From positions 494,001-558,000 of the forward strand of contig JAMPIV010009928.1 in assembly GCA_024509875.1 (NCBI GenBank): DNA of 64,000 nt, given 5' to 3'. Of the stretch, positions 1-10,846 are shown piece after piece (position 1 is the first letter of the stretch; every line of letters begins with the position of its first letter). The position numbers and the translations under genes are program-made. The DNA comes from Oreohelix idahoensis. Lineage: Eukaryota; Mollusca; Gastropoda; Stylommatophora; Oreohelicidae. The notes below the pieces were generated by a model. It did no database searches. It saw only the letters and a program-made list of their open reading frames with translations, and was not told where the DNA came from.

Positions 1-2
1 TG

Positions 3-1810
3 GGGGCCATTGAACTTATTGCAGAATTCGACCCATTTTTACATGAACATCTCGAGAAATGTAAACATGAAAAAGTAAATGCTACTTACCTATCCAAAAT
101 CGTGTATGAAGAATTGATAGAAATTATGGGAAAACATGTGCAAGAGGAAATTGTGAATCAAATCAACAACCTAGACACCAAATACTGTTCTATTATTGTT
201 GACTCTACACCTGACCTGACACATGTTGACCAGCTGGTAATTGTGGTTCGATACTGCTATAATGAAAAACCCTGTGAGCGATTTTTAACATTATTACCGA
301 TAGAAAACCATTCATCCACCACCTTGTTCAACAAAATACAACAAGTCCAGGGTGAACGTAAGCTTTCACTTGAAAATATCCGTGCTCAGCCCTACGATAA
401 TGCATCTAACATAAAGGGCTCGGAGAAAGGGCTGCAAGCCACTCTTTAAAAACATTAACAGGTACGCAGACTATGTACAACAACAACAAGAATGAACTAG
501 AGTTGGGGCACTGTACGAAGGATGGCCGCTGACCGAGCAAAGTGGAATCAATTTGTTGCTGCCTTACAAGACGCCACCAGGCGTGATGGCCACTGACTGC
601 TTTGGCGGTTGGCGGTTATGGATCAAAGAAGAAGAAGACTATGTACCATGTGCAGCCCATTCACTTAACCTTGTTGGAGAAAAGGCAGTGTCTACTGTAC
701 CTGAAGGTGTTGACTATTTTGGAATTTTGCAGGAGCTGTGTGTTTTCTTTTCTGTATCTCCATGAAGATGTGGGATTTTAAACACACAGGACAATCTACA
801 TTTTTCTCTAAAAAGCTTAAGTGTAACTAAATGGTCTGCACACTATGAAGCAGTCCGGGCAATTAAAAATGGATATATGGGTATTTTACAAACTCTCAAA
901 CATATTTTTGAAGACTCAGAAGAGAAGCCTGAATGTAAACGAGATGCAAAGAATTTATACAAGTTGGTACAGCTGGAATGTGCTATTTTAACAGTCGTTT
1001 GGGAAGAAGTGCTGGAGCGTTTCAACAAAACAAATAAGAAACTCCAAACCCCTGGTTTTGATGTATTTGAAGGTTATCTTCTGCTTTCATCTTTATTTTC
1101 GTTTGTTAAAGAACTCAGAGAAAATTCAGCCGATAGGATTGCACACTATGAATCAGAAGCAAAAGGTTTGTGTGAAGATATCACTTCAAGTTATTCTGAT
1201 GCTTCCAAATGCATTGTTACAAGGACATTTTCAGATGGAACAAGTGGTATTGCTTCTTTGAGATGAGCTGACAAACTTAGAATAGAAGTTCTATATCAAC
1301 TCTATGACTGCTTGATAATCCAGTTAACTACGCAAGAGGATTGACCCATAAAAGCAGATTGCGAAAAAGGTTCAAGTTCCTCTCAGAATTGGTGAACAAT
1401 TCGGAAATTAATGAGGACAGTATTTAACTTATAATATCGTATTACAGAGATGATATTGACCACAAATTAGTAAACGAGTGTTATCAGTTCAAAGAATATT
1501 TGCACCTTAGGAAATCCCAGAACACACAAGAAAATACGCCATCTAAAATGCAATGCGCAGAAGTTCTTCAGCTTATTTGTGAGCAACACCTAATTGAAGT
1601 GTTCCCCAATATTACTACTCCGCTTGACAATGCCTATCACGAGCTGTGAAGCAGAAAGGAATTTTTCAAAGCTATCCTTTATATAAAAAACAAATTTCAG
1701 TCTACCATGACTGAAGAGCGCTTCAATTCTGTATGCATATTGTCTCTAGAAAATGACATTGCAAGGAAGCTCTCATATGACAAAACTGTACGTGAATATG
1801 TTGCTAGAAA
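3..1810 (+). pseudogene. hAT-type transposase relic (DUF4371 / ZMYM1-like)
   Basis: Transposase remains can be read in pieces across several frames. Bases 3-449 give a DUF4371-like N-terminal part with ELIAEFDPFLHEH and the first catalytic aspartate region SIIVDSTPDLTHVDQ. After an inserted LINE tail (479-635) the reading resumes as CAAHSLNLVGEKAV. Bases 877-1266 give GILQTLKHIFEDSEE and YKLVQLECAIL. Bases 1637-1830 give the C-terminal dimerisation signature SCEAERNFSKLSFI and MTEERFNSVCILSLENDIA. Frameshifts and stops separate the pieces, so it is inactive. It is truncated at the left window edge. Confidence 0.85.
479..635 (+). mobile_element. 5'-truncated LINE 3' end (family A) inside the hAT relic
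   Basis: This 157-bp insert carries the 3' end also seen at 43770-43917, including GGCGTGATGGCCACTGACTG and a GAA-rich tail. It is flanked by an 11-bp TSD, AGACTATGTAC, at 468-478 and 636-646. Removing it rejoins the hAT reading frame region, so it is younger than the hAT. Confidence 0.85.
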
Positions 1811-2053
1811 AAAACCAATCAATATACCAAGGTGGATAGTGGTCTAGTGATAAAATGTGCCTTCCAAGCAAATGTTCTGCACTCAACTCCCAGCAGAGTA
1901 TGTTCTTTTTTGAAAATTCATTCGTCTTCAGTTTTTAATGTGTGTTTTCCTTGTGGATCTACTATTAAAAGCTTGAACTTACAGTGCATATCTTGGGTCA
2001 ATAAGAGGGCAGGGCTGGAAATTGATCAGCAGATAATGATCATGATGGGGATA
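1811..2053. other. No feature seen
   Basis: AT-rich spacer between the hAT relic and the RNase H relic. I recognise no coding or repeat signal. Confidence 0.4.
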
Positions 2054-2580
2054 ATGATGCCATTGTGTGCACTGATGAGTCTGTAATCTGTGGTGAGAAA
2101 TCAGGGTGGGGCTTCTCTGGTAGAGTAAAGAGCAGAATCGTCGTTGAACATAGCGGGGCTTAAATGATAACAACCTTCAGCATGAGAATAGAGATCGAGG
2201 CAGCTACTGCAGCCTTAAGATGGCTGTCTGAGACTTCATTAACAAGGGCAGCTATTGTATCAGACTCACAATCCATGCCTCGGAAGGTCCAAAGCGGATG
2301 GCTCCAGCATGAATGGAAAACTCCATAGAAGCCTTGACTCTTTGGGAACTGGTGTGGATCTACTGCTCTGGTCAAGCAGGGGTACGCAGCAATAAAAGAG
2401 CTGACAGACTAGCTTCAAGAGCACCCATAGAAGGTACATTGGATATGGATAAGGGAGAGATATTGAGGGCAATTAATGATCGCCTGTTTGAGAATGACAC
2501 TGCAATCGATGAGTCATCAAAGTTAAAACTGCTGGAATTCGGCATCAAACGTAAGACCAGCAGGGATAGACGTATGACAG
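2054..2580 (+). pseudogene. Non-LTR retrotransposon RNase H domain relic
   Basis: Pieces of an RNase HI fold are readable with the acidic residues in order: TDES near 2065, IEIEAATAALRWL near 2190, AIVSDSQSM near 2255, and after a frameshift WIYCSGQAGVRSNKRADRLA near 2355-2415. The last is the usual C-terminal GHxGVxGNExADxLA motif with His replaced by Gln. The downstream stretch to about 2580 (KLLEFGIKRKTSRDRRMTG) fits the tail after RNase H in such LINEs. It is decayed and lacks the reverse transcriptase. Confidence 0.75.
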
Positions 2581-4380
2581 GTGAGTATGTGACGAAACGT
2601 TTGTACGTGTTCTTTAGGTGGCTCTCTCACACCTTTAGCCACTACGGCAGTATCATTTCTTCTTCATTTTTTTCTCCGATCGCTTTTATTTGGCATAACT
2701 TTTATAACATTTCATTTATTATTTTACTCTCTATGCTGGATCTAATAGGGTAAAGTCTCTAACACTCCACACCCCTACGAAAGTATCAGCCACAGGACTA
2801 TCTTTAATTTTCACATGTTTGCTTTGAGCCTATCCCAGACAGAACTGTAATAACGCCATGTAATTTGACCGATCAGCGACTGATACGTTTTCGCTTCATT
2901 CGTCTGGCCACATTTGATAGAGACGGTCGTCTCTATTGATCCCTTTGAACGTGACGGTCCGTCACTTGACTCCAGGTGGCTAGCGACTATCCCTATGTTT
3001 GTACGAGACGGGAGATAATGAGGTAATCGCTTCCGATGTACGTTCTGTATCGAGATTACAGATAAATCTGTCTGGAAACTCAAGATTTATAGACGATAGC
3101 ATCGGGGCAGTATCAGTGCACAACATTTGTTTATGAAGATAGCACAAGATGCCGGCAGAAGTCTGAAGCAACGATATGAAGAGGTCACGCGTGGATATTA
3201 AATTTAGTATTTTGAAACACGTGAGGGTATTTTTTGAATTTGAAAGACTCCTACACACGTAGTGCTGAACGAAATTCGATTGGATTGGTTGATTTGAGAG
3301 GCCGGAATATACAATGTATCTCACTGGAAAATTAGGCGGAAAAACAGCTGGAATCGGAACTTGGAAACTGGAAACATAATGTAACAAAATCGGAGTCACA
3401 GCACACACTGCAGGGCAAACGTCAGACTAGCGACTCCTAAAAGCCAGAAAGAAAAAAGAGACATTGGACTTAGAAATTCCACAACTATAAGTAACAGATC
3501 GAGTATTGGGCAGCTTAGGAATTTACAAGTAAACCCGCATTTTTTAGTACAAGACTGGAAACTTAGGAATTTGATCACAAGTCATAGAGGAATTAAACAA
3601 AAGTTTTCCCAGGCCAGTGATTTCGCATTACACCCGCCGTCAGAGGAATTAACTCTAATTTCCAGACCTAAGTGATTCGAAGCATCTAATACAGAGCTGT
3701 GTCCAGTCTAAATCTGTGCAAGGAGATTGTGTATTCCCAAAAATTGTGGGTTCGTGGAACGAAGCTAGATGTGAGTGAAACGCAGGGAATCAACACCAAC
3801 AGCCTAAATCGGACAAGTTGTGTGAAGAAGTGCCCTCATCACCAAGCAGTGACGAAAATCACAGCTGCAGGACTCACCTAAAAGTTAAGTGCTTATAAAA
3901 AGACACCAGCAAAAGGACATAATTTTTCTGAACTATATCCTCACACTAAATCTCTGTGAAGAGAAAATTTGATTCCAATATAAAAGTCACAAGCAGATTA
4001 TTTATATTAAACTGTTAATATGAATTGATTATTAAATTTGTTACCTGTTGTTTTAAACTAAACAATCAAAGTCGATTCAGTTTTTTATATTTATGAAAGC
4101 AAGCAATATATATTTACCTCTAAACAGAGCTATACCATTATAAGAGGAAATTCGCTGAATTAACTCAGCTGGGGGCTTGAACGGGCTAAAAACCATTGCT
4201 TAAATCCTTCACAAAGGGCGACGGACATATATAAGAACCATTGCTCAGCGCTATGCCGCGTGGTTCTTGACTTCTGAATTATCTTGTGAATACTCCCTTG
4301 GGGTAGAAGCGCCATTACACTTCTATCTAAATCTCTGCCAAGAGTAATCTTGTGCGAAGGTAAACACCTTTTACGACCCA
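2581..4380. other. No recognisable gene or repeat
   Basis: Both strands have only short open stretches without family motifs. I see no terminal repeats, arrays or LINE tails here. It may be unique intergenic sequence. Confidence 0.4.
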
Positions 4381-4595
4381 TTTAGATACTCTTGAGTTTT
4401 GGCCATTGTTGGACCACTACTGCAAAGCAGGGGAGGCAATCCGTGACAGTGTATTCAACCAGCGCCCAACAGGAACAATTAGTATTCATACACTTCAACA
4501 TTTGATGAGGGTGACAGGGCACCTTTGGGTTTACACGGAGGGCAGTGACGTCGATTCGTAATAAACAGCAACAACCAAACTCGAAGTTACGCCAC
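4381..4595 (+). repeat. Dispersed repeat, copy 1 of a LINE-3'-like fragment
   Basis: The stretch with CAACAGGAACAATTAG, ATTCATACACTTCAACAT, a GGGTTTACACGGAGGGCAGT-like segment and GTGTCGAT matches 28470-28620 in the same order. Both end in AAYAAYAAC runs, which resembles a retroposon 3' end. Confidence 0.55.
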
Positions 4596-4599
4596 CTGA

Positions 4600-5640
4600 C
4601 ATTTAGACACTTGTATACTAAGTATTTGATCTGAAAGCAAACGGGAGCGCGAGAGCAATATTATACCAATTTGAATGTTTCTTTGGGGGATTTTTGAAAG
4701 GCATTCGGGACCCAAAGATGCAACAATAGAGAATGCAGTCAGCGACCTATAGCTTGACTGCTTGCATCAGAGTCAGCGAACCAGAGCTGACTACGACCCT
4801 ACTCCACCTCCACATGGTGGTCCTGGAAACAGTCTGCATCACTGCAGTCTGGCTGAGAGAGTAGGGATCGCAGAGGGAAGGCAAACCCGGTCCCAAAAAC
4901 TGCCGTGCTGAAGACGGATGTGTCGACCGAAAGGTGCAGATATCACAGCTCCGGCGTAAACAGACACAACGCAACCAACATCCTTTTCAGGACGAACGAG
5001 GAAGAAGAAGAAGAAAGGCATTCACTATTACCTGTAGATGCATTTTCCCTGATCAAGACTGCATGGACTGAAGTTCGGCGGCGATGCATGAACGGTGTGT
5101 GGACAAAACTGTGCCTTTAATTCTGTCATGACTTCGAGGGCTTTTGCGTAGATGACAATAGTATCTCAGCTATTAAAGATAGTCAGATTGGTATGAAGAG
5201 CTGGTTTAGACGGATATGACGAAAATTAAATTGTAAATTTACTTGAATCTCAGAAAGTAGAGCAGAGCAATGAAGAGGTGTTGGCGCTGGGGAAGATTAT
5301 TATGGACAAAGAAGACGCAGCAACTTGCACCAGCCAGCAACAACCACCAGGCCGACAATTTAGCGTGAAACGATTAAAGGAAGCCTTCCAACTTTGTGAA
5401 TACTGCCTCGTGATCTTTGAACATGATGATCCTAACATGGACAAGAGCTTTATGGTCTGGAGGAAAATGATAAAATGTGCTGCTCCATTCCAAGAAATCC
5501 TCCGTGAGCAAAGAAAGTCACAAACTCAAAAAACTCTGGACACCTTCTTCATAAAACAATTCATTACTGTATCGACTGCTTCTCGTTCAGATTACTCACC
5601 ACCTCACCTCTCGTGGAATTAGAAGTTGATGAAGTTGAAG
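4600..5640 (+). pseudogene. pogo/Tigger (Jerky/CENPB-like) transposase C-terminal relic
   Basis: After the insertion at 4707-5012 the reading is LLPVDAFSLIKTAWTEVRRR, then GVWTKLC and CHDFEGF, the segment after the DDE domain in Jerky-type transposases. A frameshift and several stops follow. Bases 5278-5622 then read ALGKIIMDKEDAAT, FSVKRLKEAFQLCEYCLVIF, EHDDPN and REQRKSQTQKTLDTFFIKQ, the standard C-terminus. It is inactive. Confidence 0.8.
4707..5012 (+). mobile_element. 306-bp retroposon with GAA tail and 11-bp TSD
   Basis: The block is bounded by GAAAGGCATTC at 4696-4706 and 5013-5023 and ends in a GAAGAAGAAGAA tail after TTCAGGACGAACGAG. An inverted copy of its last 100 bases lies at 17228-17335. 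It interrupts the Tigger relic. It could be a SINE or a severely 5'-truncated LINE; I see no clear A or B box. Confidence 0.8.
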
Positions 5641-5885
5641 AAGATAGTGGCCACACCGCCATCCCCCCATCAAGAGCTGGCTCTGTGTAGATCTATATGT
5701 GTTCTTGGTTGGTTCAGTTTGTGTGTTTACTTCCCATGTCTACAGATAGTGTCACCTTCCTTCACTCCTACTGATTTTGACTTTGTCAGTGATAATTGGA
5801 AATAGGCCTTCGATCAATTATTACCCATTTGCTCGTCAAGCAGAACAGGCCTTCAACACAAGCAAAGTCACCCTGTCACGTGCAG
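5641..5885. other. No feature seen
   Basis: Bases following the Tigger stop, possibly its 3' untranslated end. No terminal inverted repeat could be identified. Confidence 0.35.
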
Positions 5886-5889
5886 TCAA

Positions 5890-6040
5890 CTCATGTTCTT
5901 TCCGTGTCTTCTCATCCTTTTGATTTCTATCTCCAGTTTTCTTCTCCATGTGTTTATAGGTCTTGTCTATCTATCGCCATCGTCTTCTTCTCATCTCTTG
6001 TTCCTCTGGCACGTGTCTGCTTCGTGTCATAAGTTACACA
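5890..6040 (-). mobile_element. RTE-like LINE C-terminal fragment (family C)
   Basis: The plus-strand sequence parallels 63665-63880 in order: a CCATGTCTTC-type segment, TTCTCTTCTCCATGT, then CTATCnnCCGCCA, CTCTTGTTCC and GGTnnTCGTCTGGC equivalents. On the minus strand this is the stretch after the palm of RTE-like reverse transcriptases. It is internally deleted and frameshifted. Confidence 0.5.
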
Positions 6041-6199
6041 CTGGTGACGTTGTAGCACAATTTCAATCCTTCAGTTCGACGCAATCACTCATTTAAGACT
6101 CTGTAGCTTTTTGGTTGTATTTTTTTTTCTCCATGTTGACGATATCTGAGTTGAAGAATCATATTTCAAGATGGCAGTATTTCTGTTGATCGTACATTA

Positions 6200-6975
6200 A
6201 TTTTCTTGTGTGATTTTATTTGTCATGTTTGCGATGATCTGCCTCTCTTGTTCTATTCTTTTAAGAAATTCTTCGTTTTTATCTTTCAGTTCCTCTAAGT
6301 TTGCCGTGTCTTCTGTTTGTTGCTGTATTATTTTCCTTTACGCTTTCAAGTCTCCCAGCGTTACATTACATCTGATATTTCGGCCTTCGTGGTTGTTGGA
6401 TTGACAGCTATCTTTTTTCTACTTGTACGGTGTGTTTTATCTCTCACATCCGTTGCCACATGTTGGCTTTGGATTGTTATGCCGAGTTCCTGGTTAGTTA
6501 ATATTGTTTTCGTAATCACTTTTTTTTTGCCTGACTGTTTTGGATGTTGTTTTCGACGGACTCTTTGAGTACAATATTTATCTGGTCTCCTGGTACACGG
6601 GATAACCTCGGTACCTTTCTCCCTGGTTTCCGAGACAGCTGCCACATGTTCTGTTCTTTAACCTCGCTGATTGATAGTTTTGGTCTCTCTACGCCCTGGG
6701 AAAGTCACTGTACGTTCGACTTCCCGCAAACGGTTTCTTTTCTGCACGTGTTTTAAGTGTGAACTTTGTAACATTGGTAAGTTACAGGCTTCTGGCTGTC
6801 CAAGTCTAGCTTGTATAGTAATCGTCTCTGGAATTGCTATTTCTTCCACTGGTACTATCATCAGGCTGGTCTCTCTCTTGTTCCAGGTTTTCACTTTTTC
6901 GGCATGTGTGATTTTGATGTCTGGGTTTTCTATTCGTAAAAGTCTCAGATCGTCTCTTCCTGCCTTTCTCACTGC
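6200..6975 (-). pseudogene. LINE ORF1 (gag-like, zinc-knuckle) relic
   Basis: On the minus strand successive frames give an ORF1-like ETITIQARLGQP segment, a broken CCHC zone with CYKVHT*NTCRKETVCGK, then CGSCLGNQGERYRGYPVYQE, which resembles the last zinc-knuckle and CPVYxxxxEI motif of non-LTR ORF1 proteins. A probable coiled-coil tail, NLEELKDKNEEFLKRIEQER, follows near 6270. Stops and frameshifts abound. The knuckle assignment is inference from degraded motifs. Confidence 0.5.
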
Positions 6976-6984
6976 CTTCCTTCC

Positions 6985-7045
6985 TTTCTTGTCTGCCTTG
7001 TTGTCTGTCTGTCTGCCTTGTTGTCTGTCTGTCTATCTTTCTGTA
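6985..7045. repeat. CTGT/CCTTG simple repeat
   Basis: Low-complexity pyrimidine-rich run built of TTGTCTGTCTGTCTG units. Confidence 0.7.
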
Positions 7046-7124
7046 TTTCTTCCAAAACAAGTCAGCATATAATAATTACAAGAGCAACTGAGGACGATTA
7101 AAGAATGAACACAAATTTCTCTAC

Positions 7125-7945
7125 CTACCCTCAGGGTTCCTTATACCTGATGTGATACTTTCTCTGCCAAACTCCCACCTGATGTGATACTTTCTCTGCC
7201 AAACTCCCACCTGATGTGATACTTTCTCTGCCAAACCCCCACGCTCCTCACACCTGTGATACTTTCTCTGCCAAACCCCCACGCTCCTCACACCTGATGT
7301 GATACTTTCTCTGCCAAATCCCCACACCTGATGTGATACTTTCTCTACCAAACCGCCACGCTCCTCACACGATGTTTTCTCTGCCAAACCCCCACACCTG
7401 ATGTTATGTTTTTTTCTACCAAACCCCCACACCTCACATGATGTTTTCTCTACCAAACCCCCACATTCCTCACACCTGATGTGATGTTTTCTCTGCCAAA
7501 CCCCCAGGCTCCTCACACCTGATGTGATGTTTGTTTTCTCTGCCAAACCCCAAACTCCTCACACTTGATGTGATGTTTTCTCTGCCAAACACCAGGCACC
7601 TCACACCTGAAATGATGTTTTCTCTGCCAAACCCCACGCTCCTCACACCTGATGTGATGTTTTCTCTACCAAACCCCACGCTCCTCACACATGATGTGAT
7701 GTTTCCTCTACCAAACCCCACGCCTCTCACACCTGTGATGTTATGTTTTCTCTTAACAAACCCCACGCCTCATACCTGATGTGATGTTTTCTCTAGCAAA
7801 CCCCTAGGTTTCTCACACCTGATGTAATGTTTTCTCTCCCTAGCCTTCATGTTCCTCACACTTGAAGTGATGTTTTTTTCAACCAAGCGGCTCACACCCG
7901 ATGTGATGTCTTCTCTCCCAGGCCTCTACGTTCCTCACATCTGAT
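7125..7945. repeat. Minisatellite, irregular unit of about 30-55 bp
   Basis: Repeats of CTGATGTGATGTTTTCTC, TGCCAAACCCCCA and CGCTCCTCACAC run for 0.8 kb with many length variants. Open frames on both strands (for example minus 7546-7121) are products of the repeat. Confidence 0.9.
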
Positions 7946-8222
7946 GAGGAAGCTAGAGATGTAGAACTACTGAGGGCTAGAGATGGTGTAGATATTTTGA
8001 GCGCCTAGAAGATGTAAACATAGAGGGCTTGAGTAGATGTAGGTTTATTGAAGATTAGAGATGTAGATCTATTGAGAGCTACTGAACACGTAGAATTACT
8101 AAAGAGCTCAAGAAGATGTAATCAAGGACTTGAGTAGATGTAACTTACTGAGAGTTAGATATAATGTAGTTATAGAGGACTAAATGTAGAAAATGTAGAC
8201 CTATTGAACAAATTAAGAAGAT
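7946..8222. repeat. Degenerate tandem repeat (GAGxxCTAGAGATGTAGA)
   Basis: Loose units such as GCTAGAGATGTAGAACTA and GATTAGAGATGTAGATCTA recur about every 30-60 bases with much divergence. Confidence 0.6.
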
Positions 8223-8569
8223 GGATTGGGCACACAGGAGGATACTGAAGACTGACCCGAAGAAGACCTAAAGAAGAGGGATAAACTTGAGAAATCTGAC
8301 ACTCAGATTAACGTGTCAAAATGACATTAAGGCTTGTAATAGTAATTTCAAGATATGAAAGTTGATGCAAGCTTAAGGGCACAACTATCTAGATGATAAT
8401 CAGAATAAAGGACAAGTCATCACATTTGGCACTTTTAATAAATATCATATGGTAAATGGCTGAAAGGGGTGTGCTACACAAAGGAAAGTAGCAAATATCT
8501 TAACTCTTAGTATACGTGCTCAAAAACCGCGTTTTTACGAGCTGATTTCAGAGAGTACATTTTTAGACT

Positions 8570-9345
8570 GCCTTTACTGATTTTGCATTAAGTAACTTAT
8601 TTATAATGATAACAAAAAGTGTTATATATTAAAATGTAGAAAAATGAAACATCTGTGACATGCACTTAACTTAATTGTTAAGTGGTGTTACACATGCATG
8701 CAACATATACAGTAATGAGTGCAGAAAAATTTTTAAATTGAAAAAATTGAGAAACAAATTGTACTTATCAATATGTATAATTAATTCTGGTAAACTTCTA
8801 CCCCTAAACCTACTTTCATTTTAAAGTACATCCATTTTCACATAATGTAGGAAAGTTGGAGTTGTTTCTGAGCACAAATAAAGTTTTTATCACAATTTGA
8901 ATTTTTTTTGAAATATTTAGATAAAGCGCACAAATATTTTAACCTTTATTTACAGACATGACTACCGTTACTGATTTTGCATTAAATAATTTATTTATGA
9001 TGATAACATGAAGTGTTATATATCTAAATATAGAGAAATGAAACCCCTTTGACATGCACCTAACTTAATTGTTAAGTGGTGTTAAACATGCATGCAACAT
9101 ATACAATAATGAGTACAGAACAATTTAAAAATATTAAAAAATTTGGAAAAAAGTTGTACTTACCCACAAAAATAATCCAATTTGGAAGCCTGGAACTCCT
9201 AGAACCACTTTCATCCAATTATATGGAACACAGACAAGTTTCAGTTGTTTTGAATAATAAATAAAAATGTTTCCTTTCGAAATGTTCAGGTCACATATTG
9301 AAAAATCATGACGAAAATAAACTTTGTACACACTTTATACACAAC
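8570..9345. repeat. Two-copy tandem duplication, period about 392 bp, in the piggyBac 3' region
   Basis: Copy 1 (about 8570-8962) and copy 2 (about 8963-9345) share TACTGATTTTGCATTAA, ACTTAATTGTTAAGTGGTGT and ACATGCATGCAACATATACA in the same order. Divergence is clear by eye, so the duplication is old. Confidence 0.85.
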
Positions 9346-10184
9346 TGATATTTACCACAAACTATTTCCTTTCATGATAAGCAGCAAAACAGTTATTTGG
9401 ATGTAGATGGGGATTATTTGTGCATCCTTCACAATAAAAGGATGTCCTGACCCTTACTTGAGGGGTGCTGCAAACGACACAGTTGCGATGAGATTTTGAT
9501 TTTTTAATTAAATTGTTTGTTCCTCCTAGTCTGTTGACTGGATTGTTCACTTGATTGCCATGTCCAATTCTGGGAGGAATTTGCTGGAAATCTACAGCAG
9601 CAACAAGAGAGAGCTCACTGACAAGTTGCCGTTTAAATTGAAGAAGGCTCTGTTTTTTGGCATTTGTTGTTCTTGACAGTGCAAATAATTTATACGCATT
9701 GAGCTGAACTATTTCAAAAATTCAGAAGAAAATTTTGTTCCACCACTTTCTTGTTCTTCTGCTAAATGTGCCATATGTTACACTGCTTTGGTCCACTCTG
9801 TCACATCCATTCATGCGTTGATTGTAATAATCAATCATCAGTGGTTTATTTTTTGTTTCACCAAAGCAATTGGTGATGTCCTTGCTTTCCACTGTTGTGC
9901 AACTTGAAACAAGAATGCATGGTTTTTTTGCTTTTTTGTCCCTAAACATTACACATAAAAATCTTTTTTCTTGCTCCATATACCATTTCATTTCCATATG
10001 CATTAGCTGTGTAGTTTTCAGCTTTTTTGGGAAGTTCTTTCGATTAACGTTGACAGTCCCAGTGAAATAATGACTCCTGTTATTCAGATACTGAAGCAAC
10101 GGCACACTTGTGTAATATCGAGTTCAGCATAGATATGAATATGGACCATTAATATTTTTCCACATGGTTGATAGCAAAGTGTCA

Positions 10185-10770
10185 AAAACGTATATCTTGG
10201 TCATATAATAACAGAAGATGGCAGATGTGAAACAGAAATCAAGAAGAGAATGGCCAAAGCTACATTCAACAACATGAAACATATACTGACATCCAAACAG
10301 TTATCTCATAAATTAAAACTGAGAATCATAAAGTGTTATATATATTCTGCATTTCTGTATGGTGCAGAAACATGGACGATGAATAAGCATTTGGAAGAAA
10401 GAATTGAGGCTCTTGAAATGTGGATATATAGAAGAATGGGGCGTATCTCATGGAAAGAGATGAAAACAAATAAGGAGGTCCTAGAAAATCTAGGTATGAA
10501 AAGAGAACTAATGAGAGAGGTCAAAGTTCGGCAGCTAAAATACTTTGGCCACATAAAAAGGCATAACACCTTGCAGAAGACCATAACAGAAGGGAGAGTT
10601 GAAGGTAACGTGCAAGGGGAAGACAGCGCTATAAGTGGGAAGATAACATCAAGAGATGGACGGGAAAGAGTCTATCAGAGTGTACCACCAAGACAAGAGA
10701 CAGAAGACGTTGGAGATCCATTACAGCCAACCTCCGTTGTGGAGATGGCAACTGATGATGATGAAGAAGT
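10185..10770 (+). mobile_element. LINE (family B) 3' part inserted in piggyBac
   Basis: A 5'-truncated non-LTR element. It starts in the reverse transcriptase thumb (TYLGHIITEDGR-like, KNVYLGHIITEDGRCETEIK) and ends in a GATGATGATGAAGAA tail. A second, shorter copy is at 22560-22870. It splits the piggyBac transposase between residues DFGTNT and VFDTLL. Confidence 0.85.
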
Positions 10771-10846
10771 ATTGGTGCCAAAGTCTATCAACAAATTTAC
10801 TACATACCCTGTGCTACTGTCGCAAAGACCAAATGTCTTCACATGA
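10250..10846 (+). CDS. LINE reverse transcriptase C-terminal fragment
   Basis: A 198-codon open frame. The first 125 or so codons are LINE: LRIIKCYIYSAFLYGAETWT, ISWKEMKTNKEVLENLG and VRQLKYFGHIKRHNT. These are the region after the palm domain of RTE/jockey-like reverse transcriptases, where the GHxxR motif is typical. The catalytic FADD box is upstream and missing. The frame runs past the element into antisense piggyBac sequence, so its last 25 residues are meaningless. It is not expected to be functional. Confidence 0.75.
   Translation: MAKATFNNMKHILTSKQLSHKLKLRIIKCYIYSAFLYGAETWTMNKHLEERIEALEMWIYRRMGRISWKEMKTNKEVLENLGMKRELMREVKVRQLKYFGHIKRHNTLQKTITEGRVEGNVQGEDSAISGKITSRDGRERVYQSVPPRQETEDVGDPLQPTSVVEMATDDDEEVLVPKSINKFTTYPVLLSQRPNVFT

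Noticed and set aside
7121..7779. Open frames with repeated GFGRENITSGVRS-like units
   Set aside because: Minisatellite translation with many length variants and no flanking gene structure.
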